DNA of 64,000 bases from Ignelater luminosus (taxonomy: Eukaryota; Arthropoda; Insecta; Coleoptera; Elateridae): assembly GCA_011009095.1 (NCBI GenBank), contig VTPC01090028.1, positions 157,456 through 221,455 of the forward strand, in the 5' to 3' direction. The notes below the pieces were generated by a model, which ran no database searches, was not told the origin of the DNA, and saw only the letters and a program-made list of their open reading frames with translations. Shown one piece after another: positions 45,113 to 57,860 of this stretch. The position numbers and the translations under genes are program-made. Numbering within the stretch: the first letter of the stretch is position 1; each line of letters starts with the position of its first letter.

Positions 45113-45756
45113 CTAAATAATAATCAAGAGCTTCTCACGAGACATGTTTTGGGTTTGGAAATATCTCTATCCAAATCAAAAAACTGAAAATAAGAAATTG
45201 CTGCTGAAAACCTAACGTAATTTGTATTCGGCGGTGGGAACCAAAATTACCACCTATTCAAACTCCAATTGTTGCAAAATAATAACAACTAGTCGTACGG
45301 AATATACTAAACACCAACACTAATCAAAGAAATTATGTATTGCAGGAAAATGCTTATTTACCCACCTTTAATACTGTAAATGTTACAAAAACCGAAAATC
45401 CAACTTCCAAGACGCTTAACCTTAACACATTTTCATGCACCCGTGTACAAAAGCACCAAAATTCAGATACCAACAGTAACAGCTTACAACTGTCAATCAA
45501 TTTTATTTCTAGAATCTTATCGCTAGGTGAGAATTTTAGAAACCAGCGCCCACAAGGCAAATTGGATTTAATTGAAGATATACCTCCCACGGTCCACAAA
45601 AAGGTTAAAAGATTAGTAGGCCAGTCAATATCGACATAAAGAAAGGCAAACATCGCAAAAATTAGGGTAGTTCTAATTTTTTAATATGTTGTTAGAACCC
45701 CTACGGGTAGTATAAATCCAGATTTGCAACCCCGAAAAACCTGTGCTACCTGCGTA
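45113..45756. other. No firm gene; open frames on both strands
   Basis: Frames at 45340-45639 (plus) and 45354-45653 (minus) overlap and neither has a recognisable motif. Part of this stretch may be the 5' region of the piggyBac element. Confidence 0.35.
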
Positions 45757-45938
45757 GTGGCCAGAAAACAGCGAAATCTTGTTTTGGTTTTTTTAATCAT
45801 ATCTCCTGAACTATCTGTTCTACCAAAACTGTTATTCATATCTTTTTAAAAGTAGATTACATTGGCCACAATGTGAAACCAGAATGGGCTTTGTAGGTCC
45901 ATTAGTTACCTAGATACGGCTTTTCAAAGATTGGCAAT
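45757..45938 (+). repeat. Left terminal inverted repeat
   Basis: Starts GTGGCCAGAAAACAGCGAAA after TA and ends near ATTGGCAAT. Inverted partner of 47059-47246. Confidence 0.82.
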
Positions 45939-46297
45939 TTTTTCCAAAGAGTGACATTTTTTCGTTACGGTCATGTTTGGAGCTAAATATTGGCAAAAAG
46001 ACTTGTCCTACAATAACAGCTATCGACAAGTATTTTTAGGAAATTTAGGTAGCTTTTATGTAAGCGCAAAATGGTGCCCGTGGGCCAAATAGTTTTCTCG
46101 AAAATGGCCAAATACCAGAACACTCTTGCTAAATGCATTTTTATTTTCTAGACTTTATCGCTCGACACACTCTGATTTGTTTCTAAAATTCTCTGGAGGC
46201 GATAGAAAAATACGAAATTATAAAGAATTAATTCCAATAAAAAAATATTGTTTTCTTTCTTCTGAAGACGTGGTTCAGTACCCACCCTCCATTCCCA

Positions 46298-47040
46298 GTG
46301 ACTGATCACCTACTTTCCATCGCTAGTAGAATTGTTGGAGGTGCTGAGATCAACTGCCACTTGGCCCAAGAATTGGGAGCGAAAGGCGTGAAGCAAATTG
46401 TTGGTACCACGTTTGGGACGGTAAAATTTAAACGGAAGCGAGAAGTGAAAACCTTGGCAATCATCAACAGCTCGGTGAAAGTGGCCAATAAGACCAGAGG
46501 GTCTGTATCACCAAACCCACTTAATAAAGCTGGCGAAAATATTTTGGCAACCAGATTCCAGCCTGGAGGCAATAGCAACAGCTGGTGAGAAGCTCTTCGT
46601 GGCTATCCATGGAGGAGATGACACCGAGTCTCTAAACAGCTTCCGTTACACGTGCTTTGTCAAGTCAGCAGCCACAGCCAAAGTGAATCTTGCTCGCCTC
46701 CCTCTCCCCCCGCCTAGCAAAGACGCTGCAAAGTACCACGTGTTTCGCACTTACTATCAAGTACGGAAATGATTGGGGGTGGAAAAAAACCCAAATGACT
46801 GAGATTGATAAACCAGCGATATAGGACTAGTTACTCACCATCACTACGACAATGGCCCCAGCCCTCCGATCGCCCCTGAAAATGCTGTCGTGCAAGTGCA
46901 AGAAAGGGTGCTCTGACCCTGCACTTGCCGAAAAGCGAGCCTGACATGTTCGTCACTCTGCAGGACTTGCAGAAGCCAGTCTTGCGTAAATCATGCGCCG
47001 ATCGATATAGACGATAACAACGACGACGAAGATTGCAGAA
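46298..47040 (+). pseudogene. Cys-rich-tail ORF carried by the long-TIR element
   Basis: Reading across frames: IINSSVKVANKTRGSVSPNP (about 46450-46520), then AGEKLFVAIHGGDDTESLNS and FRYTCFVKSAATAKVNLARL (about 46580-46700). Next come KYHVFRTYYQVRK (about 46730), SCKCKKGCSDPA (about 46890), then after a shift CRKASLTCSSLCRTCRSQSC (about 46920-46980), followed by an acidic end (IDIDDNNDDED). The Cys spacing resembles a CXC-type zinc domain. The same family order is seen at 32950-34030, but here the central part (nuclease-like motifs in intact members, by recall) is missing, apparently deleted. Frameshifts near 46580 and 46915 and stops near 46770-46830 show it is dead. Its role in moving the element is inference. 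Confidence 0.65.
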
Positions 47041-47058
47041 AAACAAAAACAAAAAAAC

Positions 47059-47246
47059 ATTGCCAATTTTTGAAAAGCTGTATCTCGGTAACTAATGGAC
47101 GTACAAAGCCCATTTTAGTCTCAAATTGTAGCAAATTTAATCTACCTTAACAAAGATACCTATAAGATTTTCGGCAGCACGCATAGTTTAGGAGATATGA
47201 TCAACAAACCAAAACAAGTGCGAAACTTTCGCTGTTTTTTGGCCAC
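47059..47246 (-). repeat. Right terminal inverted repeat
   Basis: On the plus strand it runs from ATTGCCAATTTTTGAAAAGC to TTTTTTGGCCAC, just before TA. Inverted partner of 45757-45938. Confidence 0.82.
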
Positions 47247-49829
47247 TATAGATATTTATTCATTTTTTAAATTAATTTGGTTTTTGCAATCTTCGGAAAT
47301 TTATCATAACAATAATAATTAATTCATGATAATGACAATAAAAATAATTTATTCACAATCAACTTATAATTGGATTTTTATCTACAGTTATGAACCGTTT
47401 TAACTACCATCTTATTCACTAGTGGAATAAAGTTGGTTTATTCTACTGTTACTAAAAAATCCTCGTTTGTTATTTTGACTTCGTTGTTATTGATGCGCAT
47501 CTTTTCCTCCACATTTTTAGAAATAGTAACAACTGGCGCAGTTTTTGTGATTGTGGATAAAACGTTGTACTGCATTCCTGTTTTAGTCACGTTTTATTCA
47601 CTTAAGAAAATTAAACGCTCGAATTGCGCTCTCGCCTTTAAACATTCTTGCATGGATAAAACGCTGTCGAAAACACTCTTACAATAAATAACTATTATTT
47701 GTACTATATTTAGAGTCTGACAAAATGCATCTTTCAAGGAAAATTAAATGCTCTTGTCAAATGCACATTGCATTGGATTAGTGGACTTGACTAAATTTCT
47801 GTCTTTTTTTAAATTTCATATACATACATAAATATTTTAAAATTGTATTTTAAGATTAATATTTTGAATAAATAGTCTAGTATAGAATAAAATTACTGGT
47901 CTATGCAATATCCTAGAAGTTGACTATCAGGGTTATTTGCTATTCCACCCCAAATATTTGATAATAATCGATCAGTATTAAACTAATTTTAGGGTGCATT
48001 CGGAAATTATCCATACGTCAATCATTTATTAATGAGCTCACGTAGTTAATCAACAAATTAAACTTTAATCTATATGCATCACCTAAACAACAGTTTCAAA
48101 CTTTATAATATACATATTCAAACATTTAAATCGCAATTTTGATTGGGAAATAAATAACAGTTTTTAATGGTTTTATTGTCATTTAAACAAAAATAAGTTT
48201 GTAGATTTCACAATAAATTTTTGAAGAGTTTTTTGTTATTTTTTTGGCTGTATAATCCTGCTATGCAGATGGAATTCCTCTTCAACGTCAATTGCAATGA
48301 ACTGCCATTCTAATATAAGTAACAAAAATGTTTATCTAGTTTACTGAAGATCACAGGATGTCCTTCCCATGCTTTTTCTTTTATGGATTTAATATTATGT
48401 CTGTATACCCCTGTTAACATTCTCCATTTCACCACCAACTAAAGAGAGATTAATCTAACAGGGTTTTTACTGCTGCCTTGCGAGTAGTTAACACTTTCGC
48501 AATAGTAATTTCTCAACAAACTAGTCGTTGTACGTATTAACTTTAATTGTTTAATATACCCCATTCCTTTCTACAGCTTTCAATAGCTTCTGCGTAGGTG
48601 TTGTGTGTAACCACTTTAGGACTTTCTAAATGGTAGGCATATTGACCAAGCAGATTAATGTTCTTAAATGCCTATCAATTAACTTCCCTAGTAGTTTCAA
48701 TAGAAATGGAAATTGGCTAACAGACCGAAATTATTTGTCTTGCAATAAGAGTCATCCTGAGATTTGCCTAGACATGATGACTACCTTGATTTCTTTCCGT
48801 GTCAAATATCAAACTGGATATTGGAAAGTAGCCAGTTTGTGTTTCACACTTAAATTCAAATTTGAATAGAATTTAACACTCATGAGACAAGTAAATAGCT
48901 GATTCAGACGATTCCGCGTCAAAGATCTTTTAATTTCGGAAAACAAGTCTAAAGTTTCATCGTCTAGTATGTAGTCCCAGTGCATCCCTTTTTCATTCTT
49001 AATGACTTTAATTTATTGTTACAATTTCTAGCAAGAGCCTTCTGTAGTCGGATATTTTCAGAACTTCTTCTTGTGGTTTTGTCCTACTCGCTGATAGTAG
49101 TAATCTTTATTGGTCATAATGTTCGCAATAAAATAAATTACGTAGCAGTATCCTAATCCCTAATTGTTCAAATCGAATTACCTGTTATCTTTTAACTTGG
49201 ATAATCCCAAGGTACCCTTGTTAAGGTTCCTTTTTCTTTCTTCGGGTAACTAGCTTTGACTTAAAAGAGTTTTCTGCTATCTCATTTTAGATTATATTTT
49301 TTGCCTTTGGTGAGTGACTATCTAACTCTTCCTATAATTGATTTCGTTGTGAGTTCCAGTCAGTTACGTTGGAGCTTTGAACTGTTGTGTTATACATGTT
49401 TCTTCTGATTTAGTGTTAAATGGGAAATGTACTGAGGTTTTAGTTATAAATGCATTGAGGATAACCAAAATTGCTCTACAGTAATTTAAGTTAATTTACC
49501 GCAGAAGGTTTAGGTTCTTCTAGTGATCCTCAGATGCCATTTTCTCTCCAGTTTTCCATTTTTTGCTCTTTCTCCTACTTCAATTAATAAAAATCTCAAG
49601 TTAATCATAATGATAGGAAAATAAATACGTTTTTTGTCTGCTCAACTTTATTTAAAAATGTTTGTACTTAAAGGAACATTCGCAACGTGTACCGCACCGA
49701 TTTTTTTCAAACTTGGAATGTAAGTAGTACGGGTCAAAGCATTAGACACATTTTTGTTTGTATCGACCTGGGTAAAATCCACTCTCGAAAATTCGGTAAA
49801 CTTTATTGAAACTCCTGTAACTCCTAAAC
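47247..49829. other. No gene seen
   Basis: AT-rich DNA. Frames at 47433-47687 and 48630-48869 have no recognisable motif. At about 49650-49870, just past the end of the DQSG-type remnant, there is text such as CTCCTGTAACTCCTAAACGG that resembles transposon terminal sequence, but I found no inverted partner. Confidence 0.4.
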
Positions 49830-50711
49830 GGTAGTAGATATCAAAATGGTTAAAATTGTAAAGTTGCATAACTTTTTATTCCCTATCAGATTGTACAAAT
49901 ACATAGATTTTCCACTTTGATTAGAATTATAAACACTTTCTGCCCCATATGTATCTTTTCCAGTATTGACTGATGTAATTAGAGTTTTTTCGATTTGATG
50001 TTTTTTGCTTCTTTCTAGTGATCAACTTGATAATCATCCTTAACACTATTCCATGTACTCGTTTAAACTTTTGGGCCCACGTTCCAGAGGCTGTAGACTT
50101 TTCAGGGAGCATTCCTGCTTCTAGGCTTGCATATATAGCCCATCTTCAAATAGTTAAATCGTAAACTGGTATGGCCTTCTTCATTGCTTCTATAAATTTG
50201 CTCTGAGTGTAGATTGCTATCTTCATCACTTTTTCACAGTACATATGTACCTCTTGATGAATGTAATGTGCCCATCGTTTTAATTGCGTAGTAGACTTCA
50301 CTTTCTTATATGTATTTTGTATCGCCTTATTTACCTGTTACCTGTCTTTCCACTTCTCCAATAAGCAATAGCATTCCTTTTATATTCAAAGTCGAATTCC
50401 CCACAATCATTAGAATCTACAGAATAACAGGTTGGAAATTTATGTTGAGGATCTAAATATCTATTTTGATATTGAGGTGTGTCTTCTTCATCCTCTACAC
50501 CTTGAGCTTCGTATATCTGGCACGGATCGTCAAATTCCAAAGCAACTTCGTGTTCCACATCCATCAACCCCTCATGCATGTTCTGCATCAGGACACTTTC
50601 AAGATGTTTACTTAACTCAATCTCTTTATCTGTGGTATCAGTTTTTGGCAAATTTAAATTTGAAAATGTAGCCAACAGTAGAGTAAGAACGTTCACTCGA
50701 TTGAAAAACAT
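49830..50711 (-). pseudogene. Decayed DQSG-type (pogo-superfamily-like) transposase, N-terminal half
   Basis: Minus-strand reading: an acidic N-terminus (HEVALEFDDPCQIYEAQGVE), then FEYKRNAIAYWRSGKTGN. After a frameshift come NTYKKVKSTTQLKRWAHYIH, SKFIEAMKKAIPVYDL, a stop, then RWAIYASLEAGMLPE, GTWAQKFKRVHGIVLRMI and TRKKQKTSNRK. After another shift it reads YGAESVYNSNQSGKSM. The order YK..AV.YWRSGK..., RWA..A, FK..H.IVSR..., YNSDQSG matches an insect transposase family with a split HTH domain and a DQSG first catalytic box. That Asp is Asn here. The remaining catalytic half is absent. It may use a pogo-like fold; that is inference. Confidence 0.6.
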
Positions 50712-53700
50712 GTTTGCAAAATGTACAGAACTAAGTACACTACTGCAATACTAATCTATAGGTCTCAGTATCTACACTAATGTTCATTTTAATTTCTAAA
50801 AATTTGTTGTCTTGACACATTGGGCCTTTGCCCTTTTCCAAGGAGCTCTACTTCACAGCACGCAGTTCGACCAGTTTCTAGCAACCTCGTTCTCTAACTC
50901 GACATTTAGCAAAAACCTAGCAACCTTTTAGGTTTTACTCCTTCGATAGATTTTCCTTTGGGTTTGTATGAGCAATAGTTATTTTAAAGCCTGTAACAGT
51001 ATTACTAAAGTTTCTAATACATTTTTCGATTTTTTCTACCTTTTTAAAGTTCTTGTTCCCTTGTTAAGTGCTCTTGTCCACCAGGTTTTGTCTCACCGTT
51101 CAGTTTGTTACACCCACTGGTGTGACTTTTCTTTTCCTCTATTTTTCTAATTCTTGAATTGTTGCCCTAGAGGGTTTCTATATTGAGAACTTGAAACTCT
51201 CCTGCTGCTGCCAACTTCTTTGAAAAATTTTGGAAATTTCATTTATATCGGGTTACATGTTGATCTTACAAGTAGACAGGAAATTACACAATCATGTCAT
51301 CATGATAATTGTGCGCCTTCTGTAGCGTGTAAAATAAAAAATAGTTTTAACAGTATTTTATGTATTGTATGCCTATTTTTGTTCATTTTCTTATTTATGA
51401 TTATAGTTATTCTAGTAACTTCAGAATTAAAATCAGGCAGTCTTACCGGTACGAATCTTAGGCTGCGTGATGCCCTGCTTGGTATGTGTTCTCATAACCT
51501 GTGATATTAACATGTTCAGTTGTTTATACGAATACAATAAAGTTGCCTCAAATTTTTAAATAATTTGGAAATAACAATACACTAAAGATCTTTGCTAAAT
51601 CTGTTTTCATTAGCTTCTAATGCCATGGTAACTGAAAATGCCACCAGCGCATTTCCCATTGTTTGATCCATTTCTACTTAATAATTAGAATACCATTACT
51701 GTTATGTAGAGTAGCGGACGCTTCTAGTTTCTTAAATAATAGGTCTAGAATCAAAGTAGATAGTGGAAATTATACTCATCGAGTAAACGGTCGTCGTGTG
51801 CAACGTTGTCACGTGATTGGAGAATGACGAAATAGTAAGCCTATGATTTTGATTTTGTGTTGGGACCAAATTCGAATATACCAATTAAAGTTAGTAATCT
51901 CTTTCATCTAGTTGTTAATGGCGACACAACTGCATCACAGGATATTGTGCTCTGATTCTGAATATCAAAGTAATGTTGGAAAATTCAACATAGTGACAAA
52001 GTTTGTACCAATGCCTTATACAGTCGAATAAGATAATCTCTTTCCTCTGTTACGGGGAAAATGATGATTAGTGACTCTGGACAGTAGTATCCCTGTGACA
52101 CAAATCGCAACTGCCATGAGGCTAACTCAGCAGGTCGGAGATGGGGATAGTTTGACGGTATTCTAAATGGACAAGTTATTATCAGAAAAGAAAGCAGGAA
52201 AATGAATCGGAATTACTAGGCGTCAATGACCATAGTCGTAGTCGTCTCTAAATAGTAAAGTTTGTTATAAGGTTACTATATGGACCTTCTGGTAAACTTA
52301 GTAAAGTCGGTAATATTTTTTTTACATTTGAAGAAAGTAAACTCAAATGGTACACCCGGTATATAAAGCTTACTTTATACTTAGTAACTTAGTGACGCAT
52401 TAACACCAGGAACCCCAAGACCTAGACGAATATCTCAGAGGATGTCGAACTGCTGGCAGTTTACAGCTCTAAACAAAACATCCAAACACTAAATATGGTT
52501 TAACAAATCTATTATAATCACAACAAGGTACAAGAGGAAATGGTGTACAATTTGATACATGAAGCATTCTTTATTATTTATACCCAAACAAACAATTAAA
52601 TATTTACAAATAAAGAAGTTCTGTAATTACATAAATAAAAAAAGAACAAAAGAGTTCTGTTTAACTTATCGGCCTTACTAACTGATATTATTCTATTTTA
52701 AATCAAATTATTCGAGTTTATCAAGTATTTATAATTAATAAATAAATAATTAAACTGGGGTAACAAACGGTGGAGCAGCATCTCTAGATTGTCTCTTGTC
52801 GCTTCGATACTTGTTACAATTTATACTCTTTAATGTTATTACAAAACACCTAACACATAATACAAACTATTGTATCAGAGATTTATACAATGGACTTTTA
52901 TTCATTTAATTTAAAATGTTGCCCTAAAGGCTGACTTGGTGGAAGGACATTGAGATTTACTTACAGCTAATATAACAAAATGAACCTCCAAGAAACAGTG
53001 AAACTCGTATTTTAACAAAGTCCAAACATTCCAAAAGTGTATTGAACTTTTTAATGCACTGCTAATGTATCACACATGGTTAAATTCAATCAGCGCATTT
53101 TGATTTTAAAAGAAATGCAGAATCGTCACAAGACTTACAAATCTTTAGGTTAACCACTACGAGCTCGATGGCCAACCCAACCAGGCTATCGAGTTGGATC
53201 ACTTCTGGTGCAGTTGCACTTGGTTGAATAAACAAATAAATCACTGGACTACCTCTATAGTTCACTCATATGTGATCATAGGTGTTAAAATGACCAGAGC
53301 TTAGCGCGTGAATCTGATAGTTGGCTTATATTAAAAGCGCCAAAAAATGTTTTTGTGGGCAAAATGCGATGACAATCTACTGAAATGATTTTATCCGTGC
53401 TACGATCTTCAAAATGAGCTACAGTTTGCAAATATCTTAAAATTCTTACTGCTAAACGAGGGGCCGAAAAATTTCCAACGGCAGTTTGTTTGTAGCAGGA
53501 TTTAACTGCGAGCTTGATTTTGTTCCAAATATATAAAATCAAACAAAAAAAAAGAAATGAATAATAAGTAAACGAAACATACCTTTTTACAAAGAAACCA
53601 AAGTTCCCACAAGAAACTTAAATAATTTCGAAATAAGCGGATAACACGAGTTGCACTCAAGAATTGCTGCAAGAATCTTTATAAATCACGGAGTCGGAAG

Positions 53701-53873
53701 CTTATAAACAAATGGGCCTTCCACATACGTCATGGTCAATTAGAAGGAGTCACACAGCTTCTCATTGGATAGTTGAAAGTAGGGGTAAACAACTAACTCA
53801 CTTTGTAAAGAGTTTTAGTAGATAATTTCAAGAGAAAATGAGAGCTAAGTTTTTAAACACAATAAAGCCTTAA
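50712..53873. other. No firm gene; one small membrane-type frame
   Basis: A plus-strand frame at 51220-51504 (TTG first codon) has one strongly hydrophobic segment (CIVCLFLFIFLFMIIVILV) and is followed by AATAAA at 51536-51541. That could be a terminal exon or chance. A minus frame at 53285-53542 has no recognisable motif. The rest is AT-rich. Confidence 0.35.
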
Positions 53874-53989
53874 ATGTTTACAATCAATTTTCATGAAATT
53901 AAAGATAGCAACAATAAGTTAACAATAATACAGGCATTCTTTCGTCCAGACAATCTGACGCTTGTTAAGATTTATTGCGTCTATCTTAA

Positions 53990-56900
53990 GGATAATATTA
54001 AAAGGTATTTTTTCATTTTTCTAAATGTTCTATTCTCAGAGAAAACAGATAGAGAAATGCGTAAAATAAATATAATTATTAAAAGCAAAGATTTTCCCGA
54101 AAATGCAGAGGAAGAAACGGTACAAGAATTCCTAGAAAAAAAAATAGATGTTAAGACAAAGTTAAGTGAAATACAGCACGTAGGAGCAGGGAAAGAAGGT
54201 AAGAAAATAGTAAGGACAGCAGTGGAGAACATGGAAGGTAAAAGATTAATAATGAATAAATACAAAAAAACTAAAAGTCAGAATACTACAACGATGATGA
54301 TTTAACGGATCTAGAACAAAAACTACAGAAGAAACTAACAGAAATTAGTAAAATTTAGAAAAACAAAAGGAAAAGAATCACTATAGGCTACCAGAAGATA
54401 AAGATAAAAGGAAAATGTTTAAGATGGGACTCTGAAAAGGAAAACATTATAAAGTACAAAGAAACTGTATATCCAAAATGCTGATAAGCAAAAAAGGAAA
54501 CGAAAAGAAAAATAGCACGACAAAAACAATGAAAAGAACAACGAATAATGAAAACAGAAAAAGAAAAAAGAAGGGGAAAAAAGTTAGAATGAAGCACAAA
54601 ATCGATGAACTAGCCATACAAGAGGTAAGATGAGAAGGTGAAGGTAGAACAGGCAAGTAAAATTATACTTTGATGAAGGAGAAACAAAACAAAGGAGAAA
54701 CAGAACACGGTTCTTAGTCAGCAAGGAATATAGACATTGTATAATGGAATATAAGAGAATAACTGGCAGAATCTCGACGCTCAGACTAAAGAATGAAATA
54801 GCAAATATAACTTCTGTAAACGTATAGGCTTCAACTGAAGACGCAGAAAAAGAAGAGAAAGACATATTTTACAAAAAAGTAGAAAGAGCATGTGAAAATA
54901 TAAACAAACATAATACGATGATATTGCTAAGAGATTTTAACAGTGAAGTAGAAAAGGAAGATTACCTAAACAATGTTGCTGGAAAACACACAATACATAA
55001 TGTAACAAATAACAATGGACATAAATTGGCAAACTTTGCAGAAGCAATGAATATAAACATAACCATTACTAAATCTGAACACAAGATGGAACATAAACTA
55101 ACGTGGTTATTACCAGGGAAAACATCGGGCAACCAAATCGACCATGTGTTAAGTAACATGAAAATAATGATTATGACAAAAGATGTACGGTCATCTAAAT
55201 ATAGGCTCAAAACTCATACTAGTAATAGTAAAGACTAACATAAGAAAAATAGATACAAAGATAAAAAACAAAGAGAATGAAATGGGGAACGAAAGAACTG
55301 AACGTGGAAGAACCTCAAAACAGATACGAAAAAGAAGTAAACCGAAATTAACTAACGAAGGAGAGACTAAAAATATCGAAACTGAATGGAATAAGTTTAA
55401 ACGAAATCTGATAGACTCAGCAGGAAAAACAATAGGAAGATCAGATCGAGAAAGACGAAAGGAGTGGATAGATGATGAATGGAAAAATGCGACAAAGGAG
55501 AAAAACAACGCCAGGCCGAAATGAATAAGAACAGGACAAGAAGGGAACCTTGAAAATTACCAGCAAAAGCGGAAGGAAAGCACAAACATGATAAGACAAA
55601 AAAGGGCAAGATGGAGAGATAACATAATGATAGAGATTGAAAACGACAATAAAAATAATACAAAACTGTACCAGTATGTTAAGAAGCAAAATAAAAATAA
55701 AACAACAGCAAACATTCATGAAGAAAGAGAAAAAGAAAACTATGAGGAAGAAATCACAGAAGGGATAGAACACCTGGAAATGCCAACATTGAGAGAATGC
55801 TAGGAGGCTATAGAAAAATTAAAGCCGAATAAAGCAGCTAGACTAGATACCATAAACAGTGAATTAATAAAAAATGGAGAAAACCAAGTGAAGGAAAGGA
55901 TATACAAGTTTGTATCACAAATATAGGAGAAGGAAGAGACGGAAACAGAGTGGGAATTCGGACTGATTGTCCCAATACATAAAAAGGGAGATCCAAAAGA
56001 TTGCACTAACTACTTGGGCATTACTTATATTACTCAACACATGTTATAAGGTGCTGACAACAATAATTCATAAAAGAACAAAAACCTTGACTGAAAAGTC
56101 AATTGGAGAATATCAGAATAGATTTAGAAGTGGAAGATCTACAATTGACTCAATCCATTCGGCGAAACAAATAATAGAGAAGTGTTACAAAAACAGTATC
56201 GTCTTCGTTGACTTTAAACATGCATTTGACTCGTAAAAAGAGATAAACTAATACCAGACATGAAAGAAATAGGAATACCAAGTAAATTGCTGCAGTGCTA
56301 ACAACAGGGGGAACAATGCAAGAATTTGAAATCGAAAAAGGAGTAAGACAAGGCGATGAATTGTCTGCAACATTGTTTAATGCAGCCATAGAAGGAGTAG
56401 TGAGAGCTAGTAGGATGAACTTTAAAAGAAAAAGTGAGCCAGTTAGTAGCATATGTAGACGACGTAACCATAATAGCGAAGAATAAGAGAGTATTTTTAT
56501 AAACAATGCAAACAATTTCATCCGAGGCACTAAAGAGAGGTCTACAAATAAATCAGAATAAGACAAAATACATGAATATTAGTAAACAGCAACAAAGAAC
56601 ACAGAACACAGAACGGAGAAATAAGAATAGAAGAATTTAAATTAGAAAAGATTGAAAACTTTAAGTATTTAGGAAGCATGATAAATAGAACAAAACAGAA
56701 AAAATCAGAAGTAAAGTAAAAACTTAAAACTGAGAATATACAAATCAGCAATACGACCCGTAGTCTGTGTAGATGTGTCTAACAAAAAATAAGAAGAAAG
56801 ATTCAAAATCTGGGAAAGAAAAATTAGAAAAGTATGTAGCCCCGTAAGAATAAACGAAGAGGAATATAGAAGATTATATAATAAGAAAATCGAAAAAATA

Positions 56901-57171
56901 TTAAAAAGACACACAATAATCAAAATAATGAAAGCGGCAAGAATTAGATGGTTTGGGCACGTAAACAGATGGCAAGAAAATTCAGCAATTGAAACTATTA
57001 CAGAATGAAAACCCAAAGGAAAAAGACAGAGAGGCAGATCCAGGAGTAGATGGGAAGACCAAGTGATAGAAGACCTTGATCGAATGAGAGTAGTAGGATG
57101 GAAGAATAATATAGGGAACAGAAAGGAATGCAAGAAAATAGTGAAAGCAACTGAACCACACAATAACCTAT
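53990..57171 (+). mobile_element. RTE-like LINE, near full length, heavily decayed
   Basis: Domains appear in order on the plus strand. The N-terminal region reads KINIIIKSKDFPENAEEETV (54062), then in another frame DDDLTDLEQKLQKKLTEISK and ITIGYQKIKIKGKCLRWD (to about 54440). The apurinic-type endonuclease end is ILLRDFNSEVEKEDY (54921) and GNQIDHVLSNMK (about 55130), equivalent to GDFNA and IDH motifs; the first motif has Arg for Gly. The linker and reverse transcriptase follow: WEFGLIVPIHKKGDPKD (about 55950), YQNRFRSGRSTIDSIHSAKQ (56110), VFVDFKHAFDS (56205) and EIEKGVRQGDELSATLFNAA (56329). The ADD box is unreadable near 56450. The tail has KAARIRWFGHVNRWQENS (56930) and GKRQRGRSRSRWEDQVIEDL (57015). 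Dozens of stops and frameshifts are present. Confidence 0.85.
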
Positions 57172-57535
57172 AAGAATGATATTGAGGGAAATGGAGTGAC
57201 TCACCATCATAAATGAATTTCCAGAAGAAGAATGTATAGCCTTTCATTTGAAAACTTCCTACCTTGAATAACACTTTAATTAGTAAAGTTATCAAAAATC
57301 GCTTAAACACGTCGATTTTATTTTGGAGTCTGAAAAGGCTTATAAAGTTGTTTTGGAAGTTAAAAGCTTTACCCACTTATTGCAACAAGAGGAATCTCAG
57401 CCAAACAGCTGAAGATTTACTAAGAAGAGAAGAAGAGGAATTACTAATACAATCTTTTATTCGAATCATTTGATCAATAAGAAATTTGTTTCGCAACAAC
57501 TCTTCTAGGAGAGGAGCAGCAGCAGACTTTCAATT
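57172..57535. other. No gene seen; LINE 3' flank
   Basis: AT-rich sequence after the LINE coding end, probably including its 3' untranslated region. The open frame at 57264-57473 lacks a recognisable motif. Confidence 0.4.
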
Positions 57536-57860
57536 TATAACGGGCCAGTGCTCAAAGGTATGCACAAGTCCCGTCCAAACCAATGGTAGATGTTAAATCC
57601 CGTAGCTCATGCCGCAGAGGGGGTGGATTCTCAAATAAACTTGGCTAATCTCTCACAAAGAGAAGCTCACCCTTTTCCAAAACTCTTATTAAACTAATAG
57701 ATGGTCGTAAAAGAGGGCGCCAGCAGTCGTAGATCGAAGGGTTCTGATGGTCGGTCACGTGACTACTCGTGAATCCGACACCCTGTATATAGGCCTCTTA
57801 CGAAACCTCACCCTGTGTGTAACTTACCTCGTGGAAGTTCTATTAAAACTCGCTCTGACG
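57536..57860. repeat. Dispersed repeat related to the insertion at 42.14 kb
   Basis: It has the same series of landmarks as 42159-42480: an ACGGG head (57539), ATGGTAGATG...ATCCCGTAGCTC (about 57583-57608), AGGGCGCCAGCAGTCGTAGAT (57714-57734), then CACCCTGTATATA and CACCCTGTGTGTA words (57780-57820). The two copies are diverged, and only this block is alignable by eye. Confidence 0.55.

Larger units (their letters stand above)
45757..47246 (+). mobile_element. DNA transposon with about 185-bp terminal inverted repeats
   Basis: The left repeat (45757-45938) begins GTGGCCAGAAAACAGCGAAA. The right repeat (47059-47246), read on the minus strand, begins GTGGCCAAAAAACAGCGAAA. The match continues for about 185 bp with scattered differences, sharing TTGTTTTGGTTT, ATCATATCTCCT, TGGGCTTTGT, GTCCATTAGTTACC and TTTTCAAA.ATTGGCAAT. 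TA lies just outside both ends (45755-45756, 47247-47248). Between the repeats is a decayed ORF with a Cys-rich tail. Long inverted repeats, a TA flank and this ORF do not fit the standard Tc1/mariner, piggyBac or hAT layouts I know. The element is old: the two ends are only about three-quarters identical by eye. Confidence 0.8.

Noticed and set aside
47433-47687. 84-codon plus-strand frame with a hydrophobic N-terminus
   Set aside because: No homologous motif, promoter or splice context; typical chance frame in AT-rich DNA.
54388-57376. Many Phe/Leu/Ser-rich minus-strand frames, some over 200 codons
   Set aside because: They are antisense to a Lys/Glu/Asn-rich LINE. The apparent membrane proteins are the complement of AAA/GAA-rich codons.
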